Source of the DNA: Coriobacteriaceae bacterium
Lineage (GTDB): Bacteria; Actinomycetota; Coriobacteriia; Coriobacteriales; Atopobiaceae
Direction: 5' to 3'
Length of the DNA stretch: 64,000 bases
Assembly (NCBI GenBank): GCA_004557505.1
Contig: SFGZ01000001.1
Location: 1 to 64,000 of the forward strand
Part shown: piece by piece, positions 51,606 to 60,412 of the stretch
How the letters are laid out: each line of letters opens with the position of its first letter
How positions within the stretch are numbered: the stretch's first letter is position 1
Made by a program: the position numbers and the translations under genes
The notes under the pieces: generated by a model
Database searches by the model: none
Told to the model about the DNA's origin: nothing
What the model saw: only the letters and a program-made list of their open reading frames with translations

Positions 51606-52859
51606 ATGAAGAAATTTATTAATGCCAAGATCTACCGCAATGATGAGGCTTCCGAGATTCTCGTTGACGATGGCAAGATCGTCGAGATAGGCAACAGCCT
51701 CGCTGATGCCGACGAGGTCATCGACCTCGACCACAAGCTCGTAAGCGCTCCTTTCGTTGATCCGCACCTGCACCTTGACTACGTGTTCGTGGCCGGCGAC
51801 GGCACCGGGGAGGGCTCGGGCGACAGCAAGTCCGGCACCTTGTTCGAGGCCATCAACCGCTGGCCGGAGATTAAGAAGAACCAGACCGTCAAGGACGTAA
51901 AGGAGCGCATCTACAAGGGCCTCTATGAAGAGATGCGCCACGGCGTCCAGGCCATTCGCACGCACATCGACGTCACCGACCCCAAGTTTACCGCGCTGAA
52001 GGCCATGCTCGAGGTGCGCGAGGAGGTCAAGGACAAGGTCGACCTGCAGATTGTCTCCTTCCCTCAAAATGGCATGTACGCCTTTAAGGGCGGCGCCGAG
52101 CTTGTCGAGGAGGGCCTTAAGATGGGTGCCGACTGCGTTGGCGGCATCCCCCACTTCGAGTGGGCCCGTGAGTTTGGCGAGAAGTCCATTCACGAGGTTG
52201 TGCGCCTGGCCGTCAAGTATGACAAGCTCATCGACGTACACTGCGACGAGACAGACGACACCCACTCTCGCTTTGTTGAGCTCCTCAATGCGCTGGTGCT
52301 TTCCGAGGGCATCGGCAAGCGCACGACCGCATCGCACACCTGCTCCTTCGGGTCTGCGGACAACGCCTACGCCTTCCGCATGATGGACCTCTTCAAGAAG
52401 TCCGGCATGAACTTCACCAGCCAGCCGACGGAAAACGTCTACCTGCAGGGCCGCCAGGACAGCTACCCCAAGCGTCGTGGCATTACGCGCGTGAAGGAGT
52501 TCATCGAGAACGGCATCAACGTCTGCTTTGGCCAAGACTCCATTAACGACCCGTGGTATCCGCTGGGCAACGGCAACCTCATGAACATTCTCGATAACGG
52601 CATTCACCTTGCGCAGACAATGTCCCTGCCCGAGATCCACACCGTCCTCGACCTCATTACCATCAACGGCGCCATTTGCCTCAACATGGAAGATCGCTAC
52701 GGCATCGAGGCTGGCAAGCCCGCGAACTTCATCGTTCTTGACGCGCCGAACGCATTTGAGGCCGTGAGGAACCGCTCCGATGTCCTTGCTTCGGTGCGCC
52801 ACGGTGAGTTCCTCTTCAAGAAGAAGCCCGTCGCCTACGATGTGGAGCTTTCGCTGTAA
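51606..52859 (+). CDS. codA: Cytosine deaminase-like amidohydrolase
   Basis: 417 residues. Metal ligands of the CodA/AtzF-type barrel: FVDPHLHLDYVF (HxH near 61-63), IDVHCDETDD (His and catalytic Glu), TASHTCSFG (His) and CFGQDSINDPWY (Asp near 312). CodA converts cytosine to uracil and ammonia; related enzymes act on creatinine or other rings. Start ATG 51606 with GGAGGAGAGG; the upstream frame start at 51579 is not needed. Codon use is less GC-skewed than in the ribosomal region. Followed by an MFS transporter gene. Confidence 0.88.
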   Translation: MKKFINAKIYRNDEASEILVDDGKIVEIGNSLADADEVIDLDHKLVSAPFVDPHLHLDYVFVAGDGTGEGSGDSKSGTLFEAINRWPEIKKNQTVKDVKERIYKGLYEEMRHGVQAIRTHIDVTDPKFTALKAMLEVREEVKDKVDLQIVSFPQNGMYAFKGGAELVEEGLKMGADCVGGIPHFEWAREFGEKSIHEVVRLAVKYDKLIDVHCDETDDTHSRFVELLNALVLSEGIGKRTTASHTCSFGSADNAYAFRMMDLFKKSGMNFTSQPTENVYLQGRQDSYPKRRGITRVKEFIENGINVCFGQDSINDPWYPLGNGNLMNILDNGIHLAQTMSLPEIHTVLDLITINGAICLNMEDRYGIEAGKPANFIVLDAPNAFEAVRNRSDVLASVRHGEFLFKKKPVAYDVELSL

Positions 52860-52898
52860 CAGGCTGATCCGGCGCATCCGCGCCTGATAGGTTCACGC

Positions 52899-52928
52899 GC
52901 CCTTCAGATCGGCTTGCATCTGAAGGGC
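52899..52928 (+). terminator. Strong hairpin between codA and the MFS gene
   Basis: GCCCTTCAGAT and ATCTGAAGGGC form a perfect 11-bp stem with an 8-base loop, followed by CTTCTATTT. It lies just 18 bases before the MFS start and so may reduce transporter expression relative to codA or act as an attenuator. Confidence 0.75.
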
Positions 52929-52946
52929 CTTCTATTTGGAGATGAC

Positions 52947-54107
52947 ATGCAAGAGAAAGCAAAGAAATTCCCGTGGGCGATCCTGCTGCTCATGTCTGCG
53001 GTCACCTTTATGGCGATCCTCTCTGAGCTTGTGCCCTCCGGTGTTCTCCCGCAGCTGGCCGAAGCTTTGCACATTGATCTTCAGGAGGCGGGTCTCCTGG
53101 TGGGTGGCTACGCGCTGGCCTCGGCAATCTTCGCCATTCCCATGATCAGCCTCACGATCACCCTCAATCGCAAGACGCTTCTGCTTGTCCTGCTCGTTGG
53201 GTTTGGCCTGACCAACATCCTCGTGGCGTTTTCCACCAGCTACGTGCTGACCATGGCGCTGCGCGTTATCGGCGGCATCTGCGCCGGCGTCCTGTGGCCC
53301 ATGATCTCGGTCTATGGCATGGCCACTGTTGACGAGGCGTATCAAGGCCGCGCGATCGCCATCGTCATGGCAGGCTCCACCCTGGGCATGAGCGTGGGGC
53401 TGCCGCTGTTCACCTTCATCGGCAACCAGTTTGGCTTCCCGACAGAGTTCTGCTGCCTCGGTGGCCTCGCCCTGGCCGTTGCCGCCGCAGGCTTCATAAT
53501 GTGGCCAGGCGTCGCGGGCGAGGCGCGCACCAAGGACAACTCCCCCCTCACCATTGTCAAGCAGCGCGAGATCCTCGTGGTCATGCTGCTGACGCTTCTC
53601 GCCATCTGCGGGCATTATGGCCTGTATATCTACATCACCCAGCTCGTCGAGTTCCAGCATTTCCTCGGCGGCATCGAAATGGCGCAGATCCTCTTTGGCG
53701 TGGGCTCCCTGGTCTCCGTCTTCTTGGCGGCCAAGTACGTGGACACCAAGCTGTATTTCCTCATCGACGCAGCCATGGGGCTGGGCGTGGTCACGCTGCT
53801 CCTCTTCCACTTCTTCGGCCAGGTTCCCTACGTGAGTCACGCGGCCTTCTTCCTGTGGGGCATTGCGTTCGGCCCGCTCGTCACGCTTTTCCAGGCTGCC
53901 ACAACGCGCCAGGTCGACGAGGGCAAGTCGGTTGCGACCTCGCTCCAGTCTTCGCTCTTCAACTTTGCCATCATGATTGGCTCCGCGTTGGGCGGCTACA
54001 TCCTCGGTGCCTATGGCCTGGAGATCCTCATCCCGGTCTGTGCCGCCATTGTGTTTGGCGCGTTCCTCACCTCGTTCTTTGGTAAGTGGATCTTGAAGAG
54101 CGCGTAA
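52947..54107 (+). CDS. MFS transporter, DHA1-like, next to codA
   Basis: 386 residues with 12 probable membrane helices (starting WAILLLMSAVTFMAILSELV). Conserved loop features include GGYALASAIFAIPM and the RVIGGICAGVLWPMISVYGM helix 5 region typical of the DHA1 (AraJ/PbuE-like) branch. It most likely moves a base, nucleoside or the amidohydrolase substrate; direction is not deducible. Start at 52947 follows TTGGAGATGAC; an earlier start at 52914 overlaps the hairpin. Cotranscribed with codA subject to the hairpin. Confidence 0.82.
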   Translation: MQEKAKKFPWAILLLMSAVTFMAILSELVPSGVLPQLAEALHIDLQEAGLLVGGYALASAIFAIPMISLTITLNRKTLLLVLLVGFGLTNILVAFSTSYVLTMALRVIGGICAGVLWPMISVYGMATVDEAYQGRAIAIVMAGSTLGMSVGLPLFTFIGNQFGFPTEFCCLGGLALAVAAAGFIMWPGVAGEARTKDNSPLTIVKQREILVVMLLTLLAICGHYGLYIYITQLVEFQHFLGGIEMAQILFGVGSLVSVFLAAKYVDTKLYFLIDAAMGLGVVTLLLFHFFGQVPYVSHAAFFLWGIAFGPLVTLFQAATTRQVDEGKSVATSLQSSLFNFAIMIGSALGGYILGAYGLEILIPVCAAIVFGAFLTSFFGKWILKSA

Positions 54108-54140
54108 ACAAAAGCCACGCACAGTCACGCACCGACCGCA

Positions 54141-54173
54141 AAAGGGAGCCAGGCGAGTTGCCTGGCTCCCTTT
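54141..54173. terminator. Bidirectional terminator between the MFS gene and nagB
   Basis: AAAGGGAGCCAGGC and GCCTGGCTCCCTTT form a perfect 14-bp stem with a 5-base loop. Plus-strand tail TTTCTTG; minus-strand tail TTTTGCGG. Serves both convergent genes. Confidence 0.93.
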
Positions 54174-54212
54174 CTTGACGCTAACGACGGTCCGGTTTGG
54201 GCGCGCGTGCCG

Positions 54213-54947
54213 CTACGCCTCCGGACAGAGGGACAGCGCCTCCTCGTCCGCGATCACGGTGCAGTTGGTGTGCAGCTGCAGGATGGATGCAGGGCACTGC
54301 GGGGTGACGGGGCCAAAGCACATGTCGTGGACGGCCTGGGCCTTCTCCATGCCAGAGGCCAGGATGAGGATGCTGCGCGCGTACATGATGGTCTGCACGC
54401 CCATGGTGTATGCCTGGCGCGGAACGTCATCGGCGTTGTCGAAGAGGCGGCTGTTGGCCTGAATGGTGCTCTCGGTGAGGTCCACGCAGTGCGTGCCCTT
54501 GGAGAAGTGGTCGTCGGGCTCGTTGAACCCAATGTGGCCGTTGCGGCCAATGCCAAGCAGCTGCAAGTCGGGATAGCCCGCCTCGCGCACCATGCGGTCG
54601 TACTCGCTACAGGCCTCCTCCGCGTTGGGGTTGGCGCCGTCGGGCACGAAGGTGTTGGCGAGGTCAATGTTGATCTTATCGAAGAGGTTCTGGCGCATGA
54701 AGTAGTGGTAGCTCTGCGGGTCCTCGTGCGTGAGGCCGCGGTATTCGTCCAGGTTGTAGGTGGTGACCCGCGAGAAATCGCAATCGCCCTTGTGGTTCCA
54801 CTCGACGAGCTGCTCGTAGGTGCCCATGGGCGTGGAGCCGGTGGCAAGGCCGAGGACGCTGTTGGGCTTGAGGATCACCTGGGCAGAGATGACGTTCGCC
54901 GCCTTGCGGCTCATGTCCCGATAGTTCTTGGTGCGGATGATTCTCAT
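54213..54947 (-). CDS. nagB: Glucosamine-6-phosphate deaminase
   Basis: 244 residues starting MRIIRTKNYRDMSRKAANVI. Signature blocks: GLATGSTPMGTYEQLVEW (phosphate loop), TYNLDEYRGL (catalytic Asp) and LLGIGRNGHIGFNEPDD. It turns glucosamine-6-phosphate into fructose-6-phosphate and ammonia. The ATG at 54947 has AGGAGGGACTCCC. No nagA or sugar transporter gene is adjacent. Confidence 0.96.
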   Translation of the reverse strand: MRIIRTKNYRDMSRKAANVISAQVILKPNSVLGLATGSTPMGTYEQLVEWNHKGDCDFSRVTTYNLDEYRGLTHEDPQSYHYFMRQNLFDKINIDLANTFVPDGANPNAEEACSEYDRMVREAGYPDLQLLGIGRNGHIGFNEPDDHFSKGTHCVDLTESTIQANSRLFDNADDVPRQAYTMGVQTIMYARSILILASGMEKAQAVHDMCFGPVTPQCPASILQLHTNCTVIADEEALSLCPEA

Positions 54948-55282
54948 GGGAGTCCCTCCTTCTGCAAGCGGGTAGCCCTTGTGGCACCCGCCCGTGGCAT
55001 GCGAGCCACGATTGACGTGTGCAACCACCAGGGCGAGGTCGCGATTGCTACGAGAAGGGCCCGCCACGTCGAGGCCCCTGCCCGTCCATGGCGACCTGAG
55101 ACACATGCCCCAGATAATCCGATTCTACATAAATGGCATTCTGCGGGAGTCCACAAACCCAAAAACTTTGCGAGCGTTCCGAGGCCGCCGTGCGGTGGGC
55201 TGCGAGGCCGCGACGTTCAGTGGCGGCTGCGGCGGCCTGCGGCGTTTCTGCGGCGGCATTGCAAGCCCCGGCCCTGCGACCC
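54948..55282 (-). other. 335-base gap between rdgB and nagB
   Basis: No credible gene. The AT-rich part at 55105-55165 (GATTATCT, TTTATGTAGAAT on the minus strand) is the likely nagB promoter area, but no consensus pair stands out. The half nearer rdgB is GC-rich with GCGGC-type repetition. Confidence 0.4.
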
Positions 55283-55906
55283 CTACAGCCTGCTCGCAAG
55301 GTCCTCAAGCGCATGGAAGCGATGCGAGACGGCGTTCTTCTCGGCGGGAGTAAGCTCGGCCATCGTCTTCCCCGGGGTATCCGCAGGCAGGAAGAGCGGG
55401 TCGTAGCCAAATCCGTGGTCGCCGCGACGCTCGTGGCCAATGGCGCCCTCGCAGTCGCCGTCGCCGCGCAGGATCTTGTCCCCGCGCACGAGAACCACGG
55501 TTGAGTGGAAGTGCGCCCCGCGACGCGGGTCGGGGACGCCTGACATGAGCCGCTCGAGCTTGTCGTTGTTGGCGTCGTCGTTGCCATGCTCGCCGGCCCA
55601 GCGCGCCGAGAAGATCCCGGGCGCGCCGTCAAGTGCGTCCACGCAGAGCCCGGAGTCATCGGCGATGGCCATGGGAAGCCCCGTCTCAGATACGGCGGCG
55701 CGGGCCTTGATGAGGGCGTTCTCGAAGAAGTCCGCACCGTCCTCGACGGGATCGGGGAAGTCGCCAAGCTCGCCCAGGGCAACAAAGCGCACGTGAGGGA
55801 GGGACTTCGAGAGAATCTCCTCTATCTCGGTTACCTTGTGCGGGTTGCCCGTCGCCACCACCACGGTGCGCGCGGGGTCAAGTGCCTTGATGTCGATTGC
55901 TGCCAT
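55283..55906 (-). CDS. rdgB: Inosine/xanthosine triphosphate pyrophosphatase (RdgB/HAM1)
   Basis: 207 residues. Substrate and metal motifs: VVATGNPHKVTEIEEIL (near 16-32), AIADDSGLCVDALDG and GFGYDPLFLP. It hydrolyses non-canonical purine NTPs. It lies 42 bases after rph, the rph-rdgB pair seen in many bacteria. Confidence 0.96.
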   Translation of the reverse strand: MAAIDIKALDPARTVVVATGNPHKVTEIEEILSKSLPHVRFVALGELGDFPDPVEDGADFFENALIKARAAVSETGLPMAIADDSGLCVDALDGAPGIFSARWAGEHGNDDANNDKLERLMSGVPDPRRGAHFHSTVVLVRGDKILRGDGDCEGAIGHERRGDHGFGYDPLFLPADTPGKTMAELTPAEKNAVSHRFHALEDLASRL

Positions 55907-55948
55907 ATTGGTGTCCCTTCGCCATGGCCGGTCCCGCCTCCGCAGGGC

Positions 55949-56692
55949 CTAGGCCCCAAAACCCGTGACCTCGCGCTGGATCTGGAGGAGCCGATCGACC
56001 CCCTTCTGCCCAAGGTCGAGCAGGCGCCCCAGCTGCTCTCGGTCGAAGGTCGAGCGCTCGCCGGTGCCCTGGACCTCTACGATGCGCCCGTCAGAGGAGC
56101 CCACGAGGTTCATGTCGACATCCGCGCGCGAGTCCTCTGGATAGTCAAGGTCGAGAAGCTCGACGCCGCGCACGACGCCCATCGAGATGGCCGCTACCTG
56201 CCCCGTAAGGGGCACGCGCTTGATGCGGCCCTTCGAGCAGGCAGCGGAAAGCGCCTCGTAGAGCGCCACCCACGCGCCCGTGATGGAGGCCGTGCGGGTT
56301 CCGCCGTCCGCCTGAATGACGTCGCAGTCCACGGTCACCGTGAACTCGCCAAGGTGGCGAAGGTCGCAGACGGCGCGCAGCGAACGCCCCACCAGGCGCT
56401 CGATCTCCATCGAGCGGCCCTTGCGCCCCCTGTGCTCACGCGGCGTGCGGCGGTTGGTGGCCGCCGGGAGCATGGCGTACTCTGCCGTAACCCAGCCGTC
56501 ACGACTCGCGCCGCGCCACTTGGGCACGCCCTCCTCGATGGTGGCCGCGCACAGCACGCGCGTGTCGCCAAACTCCGCCAGGCAGGAGCCATCGGCGTTC
56601 TTCATGACGTTGGGGGTAAGCGTGACCGGGCGCATCTCGCTAACGGACCTGCCAAAGCCGCGCTCTGGCTGGGCGGTGCTCTTCTGGGACAT
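55949..56692 (-). CDS. rph: Ribonuclease PH
   Basis: 247 residues. Conserved blocks: RPVTLTPNVMKNADGSCLAE, TAEYAMLPAATNRRTPRE (phosphate-binding region) and DCDVIQADGGTRTASITGAW (near 123-142). It trims tRNA 3' ends using phosphate. All tRNA genes found here seem to encode CCA, so it would act on trailers. Cotranscribed with rdgB. Confidence 0.96.
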   Translation of the reverse strand: MSQKSTAQPERGFGRSVSEMRPVTLTPNVMKNADGSCLAEFGDTRVLCAATIEEGVPKWRGASRDGWVTAEYAMLPAATNRRTPREHRGRKGRSMEIERLVGRSLRAVCDLRHLGEFTVTVDCDVIQADGGTRTASITGAWVALYEALSAACSKGRIKRVPLTGQVAAISMGVVRGVELLDLDYPEDSRADVDMNLVGSSDGRIVEVQGTGERSTFDREQLGRLLDLGQKGVDRLLQIQREVTGFGA

Positions 56693-56737
56693 GGCGTCTC
56701 CCGTCTGTCGGCGCGCATCCGCCGACGCTCATGCAAC

Positions 56738-56767
56738 GGGGCCAGCCGGCTCACGCCGACCGGCCCC
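56738..56767 (-). terminator. Hairpin between tRNA-Val and rph
   Basis: GGGGCC-A-GCCGGC pairs with GCCG-A-C-C-GGCCCC around TCAC with small mismatches, 15 bases downstream of the tRNA-Val 3' end. No U tract follows. Confidence 0.5.
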
Positions 56768-56781
56768 GACTCTTCTCGTGG

Positions 56782-56854
56782 TGGGCGATGACGGATTCGA
56801 ACCGCCGACCTTGTGCGTGTAAGGCACCTGCGCTAGCCACTGCGCCAATCGCCC
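56782..56854 (-). tRNA. tRNA-Val (TAC)
   Basis: Acceptor GGGCGAT/ATCGCCC (with ATCGCCC read as complement), anticodon loop CTTACAC, T arm GGCGGTTCGAATCCGTC (imperfect), encoded CCA at 56779-56781. The outermost anticodon-stem pair looks mismatched. It is upstream of rph on the same strand. Confidence 0.92.
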
Positions 56855-56943
56855 GCATTGAGCGAGTGTACCACGGAACCGATGGGCAGCTGGTGGAGGG
56901 CCCGCACAGCCCGACGCCCCGTCACGGCCCGGCCCGTCCCGCC

Positions 56944-56952
56944 TGCTATACT
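56944..56952 (+). promoter_or_regulatory. Extended -10 promoter of murE, probably giving a leaderless mRNA
   Basis: TGCTATACT: TG extension and TATACT (five of six). The normal start point 6-8 bases downstream falls at 56958-56960, on or next to the murE ATG at 56960; there is no Shine-Dalgarno sequence. Confidence 0.7.
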
Positions 56953-56959
56953 TGGCACC

Positions 56960-58498
56960 ATGAACACGACACTTGCATCGCTTGCCCGGCTCCTCGACCG
57001 CAGGGGGCTGCTGGCCACCACGGCAAACATCAGCGCCGAGAAAGGCGCGACGCCCGTCACGGGGGTCGACTGCGACTCGCGCGTCGTTGTCCCCGCACAC
57101 GTCTTCGTGTGCAAGGGCACCGCGTTCAAGCCGGCCTACCTCGCCTCCGCCCTCGAGAAGGGTGCCGTGGCCTACCTCTGCGATGAGGGCCGCGCCACAG
57201 AGCTTGCGGCGGGCGCCCCCAACGTCCCCGCCCTCGTTGCGACAAACCTGCGGCGCGCCATGGCGCTCGCCTCGGCAGAGGCCTTCGGCCACCCAGACCA
57301 CGATCTCTCCGTCATTGGCATCACGGGGACCAAGGGCAAGTCGACGGTCTCCTACATGCTCCGGGCGGTGCTCGACGGAGGCGAGCCCTATGCCCGCGCC
57401 GGCATCATGGGCTCCATCGAGACCTTCGACGGCGTCGAGCGCGAGGAGAGCCACAACACCACGCCGGAGTCCCCGGATCTCTGGCGCCACCTTGCCAACG
57501 CGCGAAAGGCCGGCCTTGCCTACGTGGACATGGAGGTCTCGAGCCAGGCGCTTAAGTACGATCGCGTCACTGGCCTCGACCTTACCGTCGCCTGCTTCCT
57601 GAACATTGGGCGCGACCACATCTCCCCCGTCGAGCACCCCGACTTCGAGGACTACTTCGCCAGCAAGCTCCGCATCTTTGACCAGGCGCGCGTTGCCGTG
57701 GTGAACCTCGACTCCGACGAGATCCAGACCATCCTCTCGCGTGCCCGCCGCTGCGAGCGCGTGGTGACCTTCTCTGCCAAGGATCGCTCGGCCGACGTCT
57801 GGGCCTCGGACATCCAGAGCGCCTACGGCATGGTCTCGTTCACCGCCCACACGCCCGGCTGGGAGGGTCCTGTCTGCCTGGGCATGCCCGGCCTCTTCAA
57901 CGTGGACAACGCGCTTGCGACCATCGCCATCTGCGAGGTTTTGGGCATCGGATACGAGAGGATCGCCGAGCCCCTCTCTCGCGCGCGCGTCCCCGGGCGC
58001 ATGGAGCTTATCCCCAGCCCGGACACCAAGGTTGTGGCACTGGTCGACTATGCCCACAACAAGCTCTCCTACCAGCGGTTCTTCCCCTCGGTCAAGGAGG
58101 AGTTCCCGGGGTATCGCATCATCGCCGTCTTTGGCGCCCCTGGCGGCAAGGCCTACGAGCGCCGCCGCGAGCTTCCCCAGGAGGCGGCCAGGTACGCCGA
58201 CTACCTCATATACACCGAGGAGGACCCGGCGAACGACCCCGTCGAGGAGATCTGCCGGCAGATGGCAGACGCCACCCCGCAGGGCGTCGCCCACGAGGTC
58301 ATCCTCGACCGCGAGGAGGCCATCCGCCGCGCCGTCCAACTGGGCTACGAGGGCGAGGGGCCGGCCCTCCTCTGCCTTCTGGCCAAGGGGGACGAGACAC
58401 GCCAGCACGAGGGCGACGAGTTTGTCCCCTGCCGCACGGACGGCGACATCTACCAGGAGGCCGTTCGCAACTGGCACGCAGCGCACCCAAAGGCCTAG
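56960..58498 (+). CDS. murE: UDP-MurNAc-tripeptide synthetase (MurE), lysine-type specificity motif
   Basis: 512 residues. Mur ligase motifs: VIGITGTKGKSTVSYMLRAV (ATP loop, near 117-136), HNTTPESPDLWRHLA, YVDMEVSSQALKYDRV and VDYAHNKLSYQRFF. The residue-3 specificity site reads TEEDPANDP, close to the DNPAND of Staphylococcus aureus (L-Lys) and unlike the DNPR of diaminopimelate enzymes; a lysine or ornithine substrate is therefore inferred. No ribosome site is visible; the transcript is probably leaderless. It stands alone, convergent with the nucleoside phosphorylase gene. Confidence 0.92.
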   Translation: MNTTLASLARLLDRRGLLATTANISAEKGATPVTGVDCDSRVVVPAHVFVCKGTAFKPAYLASALEKGAVAYLCDEGRATELAAGAPNVPALVATNLRRAMALASAEAFGHPDHDLSVIGITGTKGKSTVSYMLRAVLDGGEPYARAGIMGSIETFDGVEREESHNTTPESPDLWRHLANARKAGLAYVDMEVSSQALKYDRVTGLDLTVACFLNIGRDHISPVEHPDFEDYFASKLRIFDQARVAVVNLDSDEIQTILSRARRCERVVTFSAKDRSADVWASDIQSAYGMVSFTAHTPGWEGPVCLGMPGLFNVDNALATIAICEVLGIGYERIAEPLSRARVPGRMELIPSPDTKVVALVDYAHNKLSYQRFFPSVKEEFPGYRIIAVFGAPGGKAYERRRELPQEAARYADYLIYTEEDPANDPVEEICRQMADATPQGVAHEVILDREEAIRRAVQLGYEGEGPALLCLLAKGDETRQHEGDEFVPCRTDGDIYQEAVRNWHAAHPKA

Positions 58499-58599
58499 GC
58501 CGCCGAGGGCCCGCGCAATCGCCGGCGCACCGGCGCCCCGCGGCCACGGCGAGAAGCCGGACTGCGGGGTGCCTTCGCATGTGGGCCCCTGCGCCTCGG

Positions 58600-59925
58600 C
58601 TACGCCAGGCGATCCACCCCGTTGCGGGTCACGCGCGCGTAGACGAGCGGCTCGGGCGCGGGCCGCTCGTCGCCAAGCTCATAGGAGTCGCGCAGGATCT
58701 GCTCGCCCTCGTCAAGCCGCGCCTCGGACGAGGCGTGAAGCGTGGCCAGGACGTCTCCTGCGGCAACCTTGTCGCCAGCCTTCTTCTGAAGGACGATGCC
58801 GGCCAGAGGGTCGATGGGGTCTTCCTTGCGAGACCGCCCGGCGCCAAGGGACACGGAGGCGATGCCCACGCGCTCGGTGTTCATGTGGCGCACCCAGCCG
58901 TCGCGCTCGGAACGCACGTCGCGCACGCAGGCGCCGGAGCCAAAGCGGCCAGGGCTGCGCACGTATGACGCATCTCCGCCTTGGGCGGCAACCATCTGGG
59001 AAAGCTTCTCCAGTCCCCCGCCGTTCTCCATCTGTGCCCGAGCCATCGCGCGGCAGGCAGCGATGTCACCTTTGCCCGCAAGCTCCAGCATGTTGGCCGC
59101 AAGCTCCACGCAGATGTCCGTGAGGTCCCGCGGCCCCTCGCCCATAAGCGTCCGCGAGGCCTCGGCAACCTCAAGGGCGTTTCCCACGCAGCGGCCGAGG
59201 GGGCGGTCCATGTTCGTGATGAGCGCCGCCGTCGTGCGGCCCACGCCCTCGCCTATGCGGACCATCTCCTGGGCCAGAGCTATGGCATCGTCGACGGTCT
59301 TCATGAACGCTCCGCTGCCGCACTTCACGTCGAGGAGTATCTTGTCTGATCCCGCAGCTATCTTCTTGCTCATGACGCTCGAGGCTATGAGCGGCAGCGA
59401 GTCGACCGTGGCCGTCACGTCGCGCAGCGCGTAGAGCTTCTTGTCGGCGGGCACCAGGTTTCCGGTCTGGCCGGCGATGGCGCACCCCACCTCGCTCACG
59501 ATGGAGAAGAAGCGCTGCTCGTCGATGGTGGTGGTAAGGCCCGGAATTGACTCGAGCTTGTCGAGAGTCCCGCCGGTGTGCCCCAGGCCACGTCCGCTCA
59601 TCTTGGCCACGCTCACCCCAAGGGATGCCACGATGGGCGCCACCACCAGGGTGGTCTTGTCGCCAACGCCGCCGGTTGAGTGCTTGTCCACCTTGATGCC
59701 GGGAATGGGCGAGAGGTCCACCATGTCACCGGAGTGCGCCATGTCGAGCGTGAGGCGCACGATCTCGCGGTCGGTCATGCCCCTGTAGAAGATGGCCATG
59801 CAGAGAGCGGAGGCCTGGTAGTCCGGAATGCTGCCCGCCACATAGCCGCTGACGAAGAAGTCGATCTGCTCGTCGGTAAGCTCGCGGCCGTCTCGCTTGC
59901 CCTCGATGATGTCGTACATCCTCAT
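58600..59925 (-). CDS. pdp: Pyrimidine-nucleoside (thymidine) phosphorylase
   Basis: 441 residues starting MRMYDIIEGKRDGRELTDEQ. Signature SGRGLGHTGGTLDKLESIPG (near 112-131), VDKHSTGGVGDKTTL and LDVKCGSGAFMKT. It splits uridine, deoxyuridine or thymidine with phosphate. Its ATG overlaps the cdd TGA (ATGA at 59925), so it is translationally coupled and ends the importer-cdd-pdp operon. Confidence 0.96.
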   Translation of the reverse strand: MRMYDIIEGKRDGRELTDEQIDFFVSGYVAGSIPDYQASALCMAIFYRGMTDREIVRLTLDMAHSGDMVDLSPIPGIKVDKHSTGGVGDKTTLVVAPIVASLGVSVAKMSGRGLGHTGGTLDKLESIPGLTTTIDEQRFFSIVSEVGCAIAGQTGNLVPADKKLYALRDVTATVDSLPLIASSVMSKKIAAGSDKILLDVKCGSGAFMKTVDDAIALAQEMVRIGEGVGRTTAALITNMDRPLGRCVGNALEVAEASRTLMGEGPRDLTDICVELAANMLELAGKGDIAACRAMARAQMENGGGLEKLSQMVAAQGGDASYVRSPGRFGSGACVRDVRSERDGWVRHMNTERVGIASVSLGAGRSRKEDPIDPLAGIVLQKKAGDKVAAGDVLATLHASSEARLDEGEQILRDSYELGDERPAPEPLVYARVTRNGVDRLA

Positions 59926-60383
59926 GCGGCACCGCCCCCTGCCCCCGCGGCATACGCACGGTGGCGTCCCAGGTCCTCCGGCCCAAAGCCCTCGGGGAGC
60001 AGGTCGCGCAGAAGAAGCGAGCGGCGCTCCTCGCGAGAGCGAGCAACGATGACCCTGAACGAGTCCGGGTCGCAGAACTCGCGCATCACCTGACGGCACA
60101 CGCCGCACGGCGCGCACCAGTCCGAGACGGGCTGCCCCTCGGGGCCTCCCACGACGGCAATGGCGGAGAAGTGCCGCCGTCCGTCGTAGACCGCCTTGAA
60201 GAAGGCGGTGCGCTCGGCGCAGTTGGACGGCGTGTATGCCGCGTTCTCGATGTTGCACCCCTGGTAGACGGTGCCGTCTTCCGCAAGAAGCGCAGCACCG
60301 ACGGCAAAGTGCGAGTAGGGTGCATAGGCGTGCTCGCGGGCCTCGAGAGCACTTTCCACAAGCTGCTTGTCCGATGGTTCCAT
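59922..60383 (-). CDS. cdd: Cytidine deaminase
   Basis: 153 residues. The catalytic CAE is in PSNCAERTAFF (near 53-63) and the zinc pair in APCGVCRQVM (near 91-100). It turns cytidine or deoxycytidine into uridine forms, feeding the phosphorylase next door. The last 25 residues are a Gly/Ala-rich extension that the normal 130-residue family lacks. It lies 29 bases after the permease gene. Confidence 0.96.
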   Translation of the reverse strand: MEPSDKQLVESALEAREHAYAPYSHFAVGAALLAEDGTVYQGCNIENAAYTPSNCAERTAFFKAVYDGRRHFSAIAVVGGPEGQPVSDWCAPCGVCRQVMREFCDPDSFRVIVARSREERRSLLLRDLLPEGFGPEDLGRHRAYAAGAGGGAA

Positions 60384-60412
60384 GTCTTTTCAGAGGCTCC
60401 TCACGATGCTTT

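Noticed and set aside
51498..52877. 459-codon minus-strand frame over codA
   Set aside because: Antisense to a clear amidohydrolase with its own ribosome site.
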